Source: Chryseobacterium endalhagicum (lineage in GTDB: Bacteria > Bacteroidota > Bacteroidia > Flavobacteriales > Weeksellaceae). Taken from it: 64,000 bases of DNA. The stretch covers positions 323,856 to 387,855 of the forward strand of contig NZ_JAELVM010000001.1 in assembly GCF_016745235.1 (NCBI RefSeq). The letters are read 5' to 3'. This document shows, in pieces, positions 41,401 through 56,400 of the stretch. Below the pieces are notes generated by a model. It was not told where the DNA came from. It ran no database searches and saw only the letters and a list, made by a program, of their open reading frames with translations. The translations under genes and the position numbers were made by a program. The stretch's first letter is position 1. Each line of letters starts with the position of its first letter.

Positions 41401-44400
41401 CTGGAATTTATACGGTTGCCAATTCAAATTCTTCACCGGTTAGACCTTTAATTTCAGACGTTTCAAAATATGTTTACGGAGTTTTTGGTCAGATTTCCTT
41501 AGGGTACAAAAATACCTACTATTTGGAAGGAACATACAGAAGAGATCAATCTACGGCACTTCCTACGAATGATGCAGTGTACTGGTATCCATCATTATCT
41601 GCGAGTGTTGTGTTCTCTAATTTAGTGAAAGCAAACTGGCTGAACTTTGGTAAGGTTAGAGCAGCATACGCTGAAGTAGGATCGGATACTAATGCAGACC
41701 AACTATTGAATAGATATTTCTCTCAACCTTCTTATGGAGATATTCCTATTTATGCTTACAATACTACACTTAGAAATTTTGAGCTTAAATCACAGGGACT
41801 TAAGAATGTGGAAGTGGGTATTGAAGCAAGAATGTTTAATAACCGAGTAGGTTTTGATGTAGCTTGGTTCCAGAATAAAGCATTTGATCAGATCTTACCG
41901 CTACCGGTTTCTTTTGCTAACGGTGCATTGGCTAAAACCCAAAATGCAGGTGAGCTTACTACAAAAGGTTTCGAAGTATCCCTTAATGTAACGCCTATTA
42001 AAACAACCAATTTTTCCTGGGATCTTAATTTAAACTGGTCTAATCCATGGACTAAAGTTACCGCACTTGCTCCGGGTATTGAAAATATTACAATGGGTAG
42101 ATCACAGGGAGGAGTAAGTATTAATGCCCCTCTTAATGGAGATTACGGTTCAATATGGACTTCCGATTATGTATACGATGCCAACGGACAGCGTATTGTT
42201 GGAGAAAACGGTGCCTATCTTGTAACAGATACTCCTACATACAATCAGGGAAGCTTCCAGGCTGACTGGACAGCTGGTTTGAATAACACGATCAATTACA
42301 AAAACTTATCATTAAGCTTCTTAATTGACTGGAGAAAAGGAGGAAAAGTATATTCTCTTGACCAGTTTTACGGATATGGAACAGGGGTATATCCTGATTC
42401 AGTAGGATTTAATGAATTAGGAAACCCAATCAGAAATACGCTTGCTACAGGAGGAGGTGTGATTTTACCAGGTGTGATGGAGAGTCCAACTAATCCGGGA
42501 ACATATATTCCGAATACGATAAGACTTGACAGGTCACAATCCAGCCAGGTTTTAGGAACTGACCTTCCTGGAGCTGCCTACGTGTATGATGCAAGTTTCA
42601 TCAAATTAAGAGAGGTAGCCATAACCTATAAATTTAATAAAGAGTTTTTCAATTCTAAATTTATACAGGGAATGTCTGTAAGTTTAATTGGTAATAACTT
42701 ATGGATCATGCATAAAAACTTACCTTACTCTGATCCGGAAGCTGGATTGTCTTCAGGAAACCTTCAGGGATATCAATCTGGTCCGATGCCGGCTACGAGA
42801 AACATTTCATTTAATGTAAAAATTAATTTCTAAAGAACATGAAAAAATATATAATAACATCAATATTAGCGCTTTTGTTTGTAGGATGTTCAACAACTGA
42901 TGATGTCAATTTGGATGACCATGCATTTTACAATACAACTCAGGAGTCCTTACTGACCTATTCACAAAAGGAGCTTAGTGATTATATGAACACGCCTAGT
43001 GTGAATGAAAACAACTTTAGGCTGACCATGCAGTACTGGACGGAAACTATTTACGTAAATGAAAGTAATTATGACTTTACAAATAGAAACGTATCCAATA
43101 ATGTCTGGACTGACAATTATGTGAATGTACTGAAAAACCTAGATCAGGCAGAAGGGATCATTAATGCCTATACACCTACTCCTTCAGAACTTACGACATG
43201 GCCTGGTAAAAAGAAAAATCAGCTGGCCATCATTGATATGATGAAAATCTATACATATCAGGTTTTAGTAGATACTTATGGTGATATACCTTATACCCAA
43301 GCATTAAATATAGATGCTTATCCACTTCCGAAATATGATAAAGCTGCTGATATTTATTCTTCACTGATTACCAAATTAACTGCAGACATAAATAATCTGT
43401 CGGCTAGCGCAGGTACGTTTGGTAATGGAGATATTTACTATAAAGGAGATATCGGAAAATGGAAAAAATTTGGAAATTCATTATTACTTAAATTGGGGAT
43501 CGCTTTGGCAGATGTTAATCCATCTTTAGCGCAAAATACTGTAAATCAAGCTTTAGCAGGTGGAGTGATCACGTTGTCCAGTGATAATTGCCAGTTCCAA
43601 TATCTTGGGGCCTCTCCAAACGAAAATCCTATGTTCCAGGAAACTGGTTCCAGAGATGATTTTATTGCAGGAAAGACATTGGTTGATTATATGAATACTA
43701 ACAATGACACAAGAATCAGCAAATATTATACAGATGTGGATGGAGACTATATTGGTCAGGTTATAGGAACACCAGGAGAATTTGCGGATTTTTCAAATGC
43801 AGGAGCATTCGCATATACAGCTACTACACCTGGAGTGATTCTGAGCAGTACAGAAGTATTGTTTTATCGTGCTGAAGCTGCTGCAAGATGGGGAATTGGA
43901 GGTGCCCCTGCTACATTATACGCTGATGCTATTACTTCTTCTTTCACGGATTGGGGAGTAGCTTCCGATGCAGTTGCATACATTGCAGCACATCCGTACA
44001 ATGCAGCAAACTGGAAAAAATCTATCGGGGAGCAGGCTTGGGTAGCGATGTATAATCAGGCAATCACTTCTTGGAATTTCTTCAGAAGATTAGATTATCC
44101 TCAATTAGTAGCTCCTGCTACAGCAATTCCTAACGCAGATGGTAAAGTTCCGGTTAGGTTGCAGTATCCTGCGGCTGAAGCTACAACGAATGGTACCAAC
44201 TATGCTGCTGCCAGTGCTGCAATTGGTGGTGATAGATTGACAACAAAAATATTCTGGGATATCAACTAAAAAATAGTTACTCATATTCAAATAACCGCCT
44301 TCGGGCGGTTTTTTTATTTCCGTATATTTGTACTTTAAAATTTTGAAGAAAAAAGACTATTTCCCATAGTCTTAAAAAATTAATAGATACACATGAATAT

Positions 44401-47400
44401 TAAAGATATTATAGAAAAGAAGCTTTCGGAGGTTATTCTGAACGTATATCAGCTGAAAGAAATCAATCTGGAAATTCAGGAAAACAAAACTGAATTCGAG
44501 GGGGATTTTACCATCGTTACGTTTCCGCTGGTAAAACAGCTGAAAAAAAATCCGGAAAGCATTGGCATTGAATTGGGAGGAGCTTTGACGGAGTACTCTG
44601 ACCTGTTCGAAAGTTTCAATGTAGTAAAAGGTTTCCTTAATGTTAAGGTAAAAAACCAGCTGTTTGTGGATAACTTCAGATCTGTGAGCAGCGATTTCGA
44701 TACTATAGAAAAGAAAAATTCTACGGTAATGGTGGAATATTCTTCTCCGAATACCAATAAACCACTTCACCTTGGACATGTTAGAAATAATTTATTAGGA
44801 TTTTCTGTAGCCCAGATCTTAAAAGAAGCAGGCTATGATGTGATCAAATCTCAAATTATCAATGACAGAGGAATTCATATCTGTAAGTCAATGCTGGCTT
44901 GGGAAAAATTTGGAAAAGGAGAAACTCCGGAGTCAACGAATACAAAAGGCGATAAATTTGTAGGAAATTATTATGTAGAGTTTGATAAGAACTATAAAAC
45001 AGAAATTGCAGAACTTGTAGCAAAGGGTTCCACAGAAGATCAGGCCAAAAAAGAAGCTCTATCCATTATAGAAGCTCAAAAAATGCTTTTGGATTGGGAG
45101 AGTGGCGATGAAACAGTAAGAAATCTGTGGAAAGAAATGAACTCATGGGTTTATAAGGGCTTTAGTGAAACTTACAAAAGATTAGGTGTTGATTTTGATC
45201 AGATTCAATACGAAAGCAATACGTATATTTTAGGAAAAGATCTTATCCAGGAAGGACTGGACAAAGGTATTCTTTATCAGAAAGAAGATGGTTCTGTGTG
45301 GTGTGATCTTACAGATGAAGGTTTAGATCAAAAATTATTGTTGCGTTCAGATGGAACTTCTGTATATATGACTCAGGATTTGGGAACAGCTGTCGAGCGT
45401 TTTAAACAAAATAACATTCAGAAATTAATTTATACAGTAGGAAACGAACAGGATTATCACTTCCAGGTTTTATTTAAAATCTTGAAAAAACTGGGATATT
45501 CTTGGGCAGATCAACTATTCCACCTTTCTTATGGAATGGTAGAACTTCCGAACGGAAAAATGAAATCCCGTGAAGGAACTGTGGTAGATGCTGATGACCT
45601 GATGGAGGAAATGCATGAGACGGCAAAACTAAAAGCGACAGAACAAGGAAGATTGGAAGGTCTTTCAGAAGAGGAAAAAGTAGCTTCTTATGAAATAATC
45701 GGTATGGGTGCTTTGAAATATTTCATGCTGAAAGTGGATCCTAAGAAAAAAATGCTGTTCAATCCGGAAGAAAGTATTGAATTCAACGGGAATACAGGTC
45801 CGTTTATTCAATATACCTATGCACGTATTCAATCTTTATTGGCAAAGGCTGATTATCAGTATAAAGAAGTCACTGCTGTTGATGCGAATCAATTTGAAAA
45901 AGAACTGATCATATTATTGGTCAATTATAAAAATGTGGTGGAGAAAGCTGCAGAAGCACTAAGCCCGGCATTAGTAGCCAATTATGTGTATGATCTGGTT
46001 AAATCTTACAACTCATTCTATCAGAATCAAAGCACTCCGATAGTGAAGCTTGAAGACGAAAATTTAAAACAATTCCGTTTAAATCTATCCGATATAACGG
46101 CAAAAACAATACAAAAATCATTAAAACTACTGGGAATAGGAACGGTAAACAGAATGTAAAAATAAAGCCTCCTGAAATTTTTGGGAGGCTATTTTTTTTA
46201 TAGTGTAAAATGTAAAATGTAAAATGTAAAATGTAAAATGTAAAATGTAAAATGTAAAATGTAAAATGTATTAATGATAAACATCTATTGATACAAGAGA
46301 ATCTCGCATCTCACAACACGTACCCCGAAACGCTCAACTCTCTCCCAATTCATTCTTCTTTGCACTATCTCTGTACATCTTCGCTGCACTCCATTTTGCA
46401 TGTTTGGAAAGAACGACTTTGTAACCTTTTTTGTAATTGTACACTTTCGTAAACTCGGCTCCGAAAAAGATCAGCATACAGGAATAATTAATCCACATCA
46501 TAATTAAAATAACAGTTCCTGCCGCTCCGAAAGTAGATGTAGGTTTGAAATTACCGAAATACAGACTCAGTAAAAATTTACCCAGTGTGAATAAGATGGT
46601 AGTCAGTAAAGCCCCTTTCCATACAGGTTTCCAGCTGATTTTTACATCAGGAAGTACTTTGAACATCAGTGCAAACAAGAGCATAACCAGACCAAAACCG
46701 ATGGCAAAATTCACGAGCTCTACCAGCATATAGGTCTCAAGACCAAAATAGTTGGTGATCCAGTTGTTGAACAGGCTGATCATTGAAGATAAAATCATTG
46801 TGATCATCAGTAAGAATCCTAGAATAAGAATCATTCCCAATGAGTTTGCGCGGTCCAGAAGAAATTTGATTAATGCTTTTTTAGGAGCCGCTTCCACATC
46901 CCAAAGCGTATTTAAAGTATGTTGCAGCTGAAAAAACAGAGTCGTGGAACCAAAAACCAAAGATCCTATTCCTACGGTTTTCATGAAAATATTCTGTTTG
47001 TCAATAAGAGCTCCGGCAATCATTCCTTCAATACTTTTGGCCACATCAGCTCCCATCAATCCGCCGATCTGATTACTGATTTCTCCACGGATGGCTTCCT
47101 CACCAAAGAAATTCCCGGCAATCCAGATAATAATAATCAATAGTCCCGGGATAGAAAAAATCGCGTAATAGGCTAAACTTGCCGAATCTTTTGATGCGGA
47201 AGAATTGTTCCATTCGTCGAAAGTCTCTTTTAAAGTCTCCCAGAAAAATTTGATTGTATTGATCATATTAGAAAGGATATCCGATGGCTATATTTAAAAC
47301 TAAATTATCTTTTCTCCATTGTGAATCTCCGAAGTTAATCCGGTTAAATGCCCATCGGTCGCCTTTTTCATAATAAGGAACTCTCAATGGCATCGCAAGA

Positions 47401-50400
47401 TCCAGCCTCAAAATTAAGATAGAGAAATCAAGTCTTAGACCAACTCCGGCTCCAACAGCAATTTCATCCAGAAAATCTTTTGAAAATTTGGCACCCGGTC
47501 TGTCTTTATCCTCATTGATTAACCAGACATTCCCTGCATCTGCGAAGACTGCCACATTTAAAAATTTATAAAGATTGGCTCGGTATTCTGCATTTAATTC
47601 CAGTTTAATATCTCCGGCCTGATCCAATAAAGTTCCCGGTGGAATGGTTCGCGGATCAAAGCTTCCGGGACCTAAAGTTCTTGCACGGAAGGCACGGATA
47701 CTATTACTTCCTCCCGAGAAAAACTGTTTGGAGAAAGGAATGAATTCTGAATTTCCATATGGATAGGCAATTCCTCCGATAAATCTGGTAGCCAGCGAAG
47801 TTTTCTCTGTAAATTTATGATAGAGCCTGAAGTCATTTTCTATTTTAGCATATTGGCTGAAAGGAATTCCGAAGATCTTTTTTTCTTTTCCCTTTTCAAC
47901 ATTGGCTCCGGTCACCAAACCTGTAATGTTTCCGGCTAAATCCAATGTACCCTTATAATAAATAGTGGTGGGCTTAGACAACATCGTATTGGTGTAGGTG
48001 TACGAATAAGTAGGCCCGAAAATAAGTTGCTTTTCAACCACTCTTCGTGCTGCCGGCGTTGTGGCCTGCTCATAAAATTTTTCTGTTACTTTAGCGGGAG
48101 AAACCAGTGTAATATCAATGACTTTCAGATCATGTTCCTTTCTGGCATTCTCTTTCCAAACATATCCGAAGGAAGCCGTAAAATTATTAAGAGTATAAAA
48201 CTGTGTACGGTTTTGAAACTCATAACCTAAAGTAATATTTGTTCTCGGAACAAAAGCACTTGAAGAATTGAAACGGAAAGGAGCCACAATTCTCGGAATA
48301 GAAAGCTGAACATTGGTTCCCGCACGGAAAAGATTCTGTGCATTTTCCTGACCTCCCATCTGGAAATCAAATGCGCCGTAAACAGCTGCTTTAAACTGTT
48401 CGGCTCCTCTGAAAAAGTTTCTGTGGGTCCAGTTTAAGTTAAGCTCACTACCGGCATAGTTGGCAGAATTGGTTCTTCCCAAAGTTTCCAGTCTCAGCGA
48501 CTGAATTTGTCTTGGGGTCAGTAAATAATACGCATCAAACTGATGTTTTAAAGAATCCGAAACAATAAATTCATTCTTCACAAATTTGAAAACCCCCAGA
48601 CTGATCAGACGGTTAAGCGTAAGATTATGATTCGTTCGGTTATAAAGATCTCCTTTTTTGAAATATAATGCCCTGTCGAAGATTTTCGGCTTGAATTTAT
48701 GCTTGGGATCAATGACGTAAATGTCTTCGTATGCATATTTGGAAAGCGAATCAGGATTCATAGGAACGCTGTATTTGGCTCTTTTTACATCCTGAATATT
48801 ATAATTCGGGAATACAATCACCTTGTCGATGCTGAACTGATCAGTCGCCAGATCCGGGGTATCTTCTTTTAATTTTACGTTAAGTTCAACCTTATGATTT
48901 TTGCTTACCGTACTGTCCGCCTGAACAATAATATTGTCCGGACTGAAATAATAGAATCCTCTTTCTTTTAAGCCGTTATCTATCCTCTCTCTTTCATTTT
49001 TAATTACATCAAGATCGAAAGGTTTCCCGGATTTAAGCAGCGTTTTGTTGGCCAGACTTTGAATTTCTTTATTGACCAGTGAAGAATCCTGCTGAAATTT
49101 CACATTGCTCACAGAATATCTTGCCCCAGGTCTTAAGGTGTAAATTACCTGTGCTTTTTTATTTTTAGAAACCGTATCATACGTGGCTTTTGCATTGAAA
49201 TATCCCTTGTTTTCAGAATAATTCTCAATGATTTTTCTGTTGAATTCACGGTCTACATCTCCCAATAATACAGGTTTTTCACCTACTTTATATTTTAGCC
49301 AGTAATTGAAACCTTTATCTTTTTTAGGTTCTTTGGCAATATTATAGAAATACAATTTTGGACGAAGCCCTAATATAGAAGAATTAGGTTTAGGAACCAG
49401 ATTTTCCTCCAGCGCAGCTTTAAGCTCGTTCTTTTCCTTTTTGGGAAGACTGTCGTTCTGGATTTTTACTTCCGCTCCGGTATAAAGCATCTGGCCCTGC
49501 TTCAGATATTTTGTATTGCTGCAGGAAAGACTGACAGCGGCAAATACCGACGCGAACGCATATTTCCAATATATATTCAATCTGTTTTTCATTATTTAAA
49601 TTCTACCACCTGGTTATTCTTGTTTTCTTTTTTACGTCTCTCCTTCTTGGATTTCTGGAAAATCTCACGGAATTTATCATAGTCTAAAGTGATAATGAAA
49701 CCAACTCCCGTTTCTATGATCTGCCCCTGAAGCGCTACCTGATATTCATCTTTACGGTACGCACGGAGCATATATCTTCCGTCTTTAGACAATGCGTAAT
49801 CTATCGTTACATTTCCTGCAATGTTGGTCGTATTTTCGTTTTGACGGGCTTCCCCTTCCAGGGCAAAATTACTACCTACAGAAACTTTCAGACGGTCATT
49901 CAGTAATTTTTTACTTACCCCAACATTCAGATCTGTACGGGTATTTTTTTCTCCGGTGGAATAATCTTCAGAAGAATCAAGACCTAAGTCTATATCCACT
50001 CCTTTGATCAAACCTGAGGCAAGATTGTTCAGCTGTTGCGAAAGAATTTTACTCACACTTTGTCTGGCCATCATTTCAGCCGACATTCCCGCGCCGGATT
50101 CAAAAGGATTTTCCCCAATGAAACGATTCAGTAGAAGAAGCGCAAAAACCTGCTTATTCATTTCTGACTCCTGAGTTCTGAGCTGGGTAAGTTTTGCCTC
50201 AACAGTACTGACTACTTCCGAAGAAACTGCATTGTTTTTATCATCCGTAGTAATATCAAAACTGATCTGAGGTTTCAGAAGCTCACCTTTCATTTTTAAT
50301 AAGGTATTGAAAGGGATTCTTTGCTTGTATTGATTAATGGTATTCCCGGATCCGTCGTTGGCTACCTGCTGCTCAACGAGATCTATAGGTGCAGCTTCCG

Positions 50401-53400
50401 TTTTATATACAGCGGTGATGTCCATAATCGCGGCAGTCGGTTCACCGGTCCACGTAATGGTACTTCCTTTCTGGATATCAAATTTACGTTTCAGAAGACT
50501 TACGGAAAGTTCATAAGAACCTTTTTCCACTTCATAAACCCCTACAAGCGTTGTTTTTCCTGAAGGATCAATTCCGCCCGTCAGTTCTGCTTCACCCTGA
50601 AGTTTTACAAAATCTCCGTTAGCTTTATCAATCACAATGGACATTTTAGCTTCCTTACTCACTTCAATATTCACACTCACATCCATTCCTTTGATGCGGC
50701 TTTGGGCTTTCAGAGAATCGGCTTTAACGGTTTTGTTTAAAACAACCTGATCCTGATCAATGAATTCAACAATTCCGTCTCTCTCCTGTACAGAAGGACT
50801 CGATTGAGGAAGGACAAAAGTAAAGTCAGTATCATCAGAAACGGAAAGTCTGCCGTCCACTTTCGGAAGATCTAGGTTTCCGCGGATATGAAGTCCTGCA
50901 TCAATGGCAAGAATCCCATACATCATCGCGTCATTGGATTTTTCTGAATTCACGACTTTAAAGTCTTTGGCATTCACATCAAGATTGAATGCGAAATCTC
51001 TGTACGTCTGCGTAAGAACCTGCCCGTTGATCACAAGAGAATTTCCGTCCTTGTCGTTGATTTTAAATTTATTAAACTCAATACCACGGTTCGTAAAGTC
51101 AATTTCATCATTCAGTTTTCTGAAATCACTGCCGGTTTTGGCAATTTCCAGCCCTGCATCATTGAATTTTACTTTACCTAAAATATTCGGTTTTTCTGTA
51201 TTTCCTGTGATCTTTAAATTCCCTGAAATATAGCCTTCGGTATTTGTTATCGCATTCATGGAGAAGCCCTGAACACTCTTCATCTGAAGCTTGTTGATCG
51301 CCATATTCAGATCAAATGTGCTTGAAGAAGTATTGTAGTCTCCAAGAATTTTCACATCGTTATCATTGCCGGATAGGGCAACATCAGCATTTAAAATATT
51401 CGGTGAAGAATTATTCACTTTAACCGCCAGATTTCCAACCGCATTTCCGTACACGATCAGATCTGTGATGTTAAGGTCTGAAGTGAAGGTCATATTTTTT
51501 GTCACATTACGAAGCTGAGCCGTTCCGTTAATGGTTCCTTTGGCCAGAACCGTATCTTTTTTAATCAGTTCGGTAATGGTTTCTATTTTAAAATCTTTCA
51601 GGGCAACATTCAAAGGACTGGCCGGACTTTCAGTTTCAGACTGAAGTGAGATCTGACTTCCTCCATTGGACAAAACAAAATTATCTGCTAAAATCCCTTT
51701 GCTGCTGATCTGGATCTTATTGTTTTCAGCAACATTCCAGTCCGAATAATTAAGTTTTAAACCATCCGGGTTCAGAGATATTTCTGTAATATCATTCAGC
51801 GATTTGGCCTTTCCTGCAATGAGGAACTGCGTAGCATCTTTGTCGTCTTTGGTGGTAATATTATAATTGATGGTATTATCCGCTACATCTCCGGTCACAG
51901 CAATTTTTTTCAGGGTAAAACTGGAACTTTTTAAAGAACCGGCGTTGAGACTGTACTGTAACGCCTGATTTTCATTGGTCACTTTTAAAGCTACATTTTC
52001 CAGCGAATTTTCACCATATAATAATTGCGGAATCTGCCCGTCTATTTCAATTTTTTGAGAATCCGCATCATAATTTCCTGCTAAATTGATCGTTTCAAAA
52101 GTTTTCAGCTCCGGAACAAATTTCCTGATCAGATCATCATTTTTGATCTTGGCATTGAAGGTGAAAAACTGCCCCGGATCAATTTTCTGTCCTTTAGCAG
52201 GCTTCTGGAACTGATAATACTGATTGATTGTCTGCGTTAAAGCACCGAAGATCTGGGTCAGTTTATATTTTCCTTTTAATGAAACATCAGCAATCTGAGA
52301 ATTGAAAATGATCTGCGTGGAATCCTGTGTAGAAGACGCTTTCAGATTCACTTCCTGCACAGGATACACTTCTTTGGTATCTGAAAACGCGAAATCTTTT
52401 AAGTTTAAATAGCCGTTCAGTGCATCCGGATCGAGGCTTGAAAAATCTCCGTCGATCTTTCCTGCGATAATCATGGGTTTCTCATAGAATCCAAGTTTAT
52501 TCACATCAAGTTTGATCACTTCACCATTGATCTTTACCGTAGGATTTTTTTCACTGTAAACTCCCGAAGCTATTAAATTCAGATTTGCATTCGGATCTTT
52601 TGAGTTGAGAACGATATTGTAAACCCCTTTATTAATTTTACCCGTCAGATCCATATTCTGGTAGCGGTATCCTTTGTAAACAGCTGATGCTACATGACCT
52701 TTAAGATCTGCTTTTGCATTTTTAAAATCAAAGCTTTCACCTTTTGCAGAAATCTGAGCAGTAACGGCTCCAACATCCTTATTCTTGATAATCTTTCCGA
52801 CCTGAATGGCCTGAAGATTAGCTTTTACATCATACAGTTCGCGGTTTTTTCTGCTCATATCAACATCTGCCACGATAGCCGCGTTTCCAAGAGTAGAGTA
52901 GAGGTTCAGGTCTGCCTTTACCACTTTTGTTGTTCCTTTTGCACTTCCTTTGATACTGAAATGGGAAGGCAGGGAAATATTGGATGGAATGGTGTTTTTC
53001 GGAACCAGATTGTAAACCGTTTTAGCTTCTGCTGAAAATTCTCCGATTCTGAGATCATAGTACAGATTTTCAGGTTTCATTGCATTTTTGATTCTTCCCG
53101 ATGCAGCTACTCTCAACTGGTCAAGGCCTGAAACTTTAAGATCTTTAATCAGTAAATCATTGACGATTCCCTGAACATTGGCATTCACATTCAGAATCGC
53201 GTTCGGATATTTATTGAATGGAGCCGTATTTCGTAAAGTCGGAACAATATTCAGGATATCGGCGAAACCTATTTTGGAATCTTTGATATTGGCTGAAATT
53301 TTTACAGCACCCGGATTGGAAGTCAGCTGATCAAGGGATTCATAATTTAAAATCACCTCATCACGGATCAGCGTTTTCGGGGTCTGCAGATAAAGATCTT

Positions 53401-56400
53401 TCAGGTAAGCCTGTTTTTCTTCATAGACAAAATCTGTATTGAATTTCTGGATATCCAGGCCTCTTCCTTCTTTAATTTCTGCTGAATTTACCGTTCCTGC
53501 AAACGTATTGTTCTCCATTTTGAAATTTCTTACTTCCACATTCATTTTAGAAAAATTCATGTGGTTGAAATCCATTCCCTGTTTTGTGGGAGCAATTGCG
53601 GTGTTGTTGTACACGGCTTTTACATCATTCAGCACCAGTTTTCCGAGAATCACTTTCATCGCTTTATCCTTGTCTGAAACTTTGGAAACTTCAGGTTCTT
53701 TTGGGTCCTTCGGATTGGCGTTTTGCGCAGGAAGATAAAGATTGGCGTTAATATCTGCTCCCGAAAGGAAAACATTGGAAATATTGAAAGCATTATTTTC
53801 CAGATCCAGTTTATTGACTTTCGTACTTAATTCTTTGAAAAGAACTTTAGCAAAAGTTTTGGTATTGTCATCTCCGTAATCAATATTGAAATTCGTCAGT
53901 TTGATTCCTCTCAAGCCAATATTCATCGGCTTTTTATCATTCAGTGAATCTACCTTTTTCTCTACTTTTTTAGACACTTCCTCAAGAAGATCCTGCTTTA
54001 ATTTTAATTTAAGCCCGTCAAGGTTGATGTCATTAACGGCATAGGTATTTTTATTGAGATCAAAAGTTTTTACTCTTGTATCAAATGATTTGAAATATAA
54101 CTGAATGTCATTCCTCGACTGCTGGTCGTTGAATGTCACGCCAATATCCTTTAAATTAATCTTATCAAGAGAAATAATAAAAGGCTTGGAAGGACTTTCC
54201 TCTTTGTCGCTGGTCGCAAAAGCATTGATGATATAATCGAAATTGAAAGTTCCGTTCGGTTTCCGTACCACATTGGCGCGGGCTCCCTGAAGATCTACCG
54301 AAGTGATATCCGCTGTAGAGCTGATCAGTTTCAGCATATTTAAACCCACATCCAGTTTTTTAACGGCCAGAAGCGTGTCCACATCCTGTCCTTTAAGGTA
54401 GAGGTTTTCCATTACAAGGCTGTTGGGAAATCCTATGTAAACCCGTTCCAGGCTTACCTGGGTCTTGATTTTTTTCTCAAGATAGACAACCAGTTTGTCT
54501 TTGATGAAATTTTGAACGGCGGGAAGCCTCAGACTTAATATCAGGAGGGTAAGAAAAACCAATATCGAAATAAAGGTTATTGCAATACGCTTTAAAATTT
54601 TTCTTTTGTTGATTTTTCTTTTCAAATGCAATCGGGTTTCTAACAAAGATAAGAATACTATTTTATTAGCTCTTTGTTGTGGTATCCTATGCAAGTGCAA
54701 AAATCCTGCCTTGGCTGCCTGATTATGGAATTTAGTTGAGTAGTTGTCAAGTGAATAGTTGATGACAGCAGCCAGGGCGTGGATTTATTTCTTTAAAAAG
54801 CCCCCTTTTATGGTCATTTTTAACGTTGAAAAGGTGTGCAAAAATGAAATTCAAATGTTGGTTTAGTTCAAAGGGGGCAAGGAATATATGGAGATAATAA
54901 ATTTTTGTTAAGTTTTAAAGGGCTGGAAGCTGGAAGAGGGAGGCTGGAAGTTCATATTGTCCACTCATTTTGATTGTTGTTTTAAAATTTAATGATTTGG
55001 TTAAAAAAAATAATAAATGGTTCTCTAAGTCTTCCTTTCGACCTCAATAACTTCCCTCTTCCAGCTTCAAACTTCCAGACTATTAAAACTAATTGTTTCC
55101 GTTTTCCCATTTCACTTCTTCACCCTGAGCAGCGGCACCGCCCTGAGCCGGAGTGATAGGAGCCGTTTCCTGGTTGATGTGATAGATATACGCTGCAATT
55201 TTCTCAGCATCTCTTCCTGTAATGGTTCCGTCTTTGATGAAAGGACGCATCGTAGGATTATTGGGAGAGCCGTTTTCAAGCATCCAGAAGACATTTTTAA
55301 ACAGACTTTTTTCTTTGATATTGATCCAGTGGGTATCTGTGAGATTCGGCCCGATGCCTCCTTTTCCACCGTCACCATGGCAGGTAACGCAGTTGGTTTT
55401 AAATAATTCCTGGCCTTCAGCGATATTATCGGCGCTGTATTTTGCATTTTCCAGATTGATCTGAGGGGCGTTTTTTTCGTATTCTTCGATGGAAGCAAGC
55501 ATGGTTTTCACTTCTTTGTCATATTCAGCTTCAGGATGAGCGTATTCCGTGAAGGCAAAAGCCATCAGATACACCACACAGAATATACATCCGAACCAGA
55601 ACAGACCTATCCACCATTTCGGCAATGAATTGTCAAGCTCTGTGATTCCGTCAAAACCATGATCGATAAGGATGTCTTTTTCTTCTGTAGCAGACTGTTT
55701 CTTGAATGCAGAATTCCAAAGTTTCTGGTAATACGGAATGTTTTTTTCTGCTAAATACTCTTTCTTTTCCTCCTCTGATAGTCTGTTGAAACTCTCATTT
55801 TCCACCAGATCTCCAATTGAGTTCATGATCAGGAGAAGAATGACAGCGATGAGGATAAGCGCCCAGAAAAACGGCGAGGAAAAATAACCTGAATCTCCGG
55901 CGAACATTTCAAACGCCATGATCGTTAAGCCTATCGTTGTTGCGATATATATTGAAATCGGGGTTCTCTTTTTCATTGCAGTACAATTTTATAGGTTACT
56001 CAGCACTTGCGGTCTGGATCTGTGTGGTTTTAATATCGGTACCCAATCTTTGCAGATAAGCGATCATCGCTACAATTTCTCTCTGCTCAAGCGGAACATA
56101 TGATGTTCCTTTTGCCATTTTTTCTTTTTCCATCTGATCTTTCACATCGGTAGCTTCAGAATAAATTCTCTGTACAATCGCCTTGGACTGGTTGTCTGCC
56201 CATTGTCCGGCAGAATCTATTTCCGCCTTGGAATAAGGAACATCGAAATAATTTTTCATCAGTTTCATCTTGGCCACCATTTGAGTACGGTCCAGCTGGT
56301 TCGTGATCAGCCATGGGAAACGCGGCATAATGGAGCCTGCAGAGGTAATTCTCGGGTTGTACATATGTTTGAAATGCCATGAATCCGGGTTTCTGCCTCC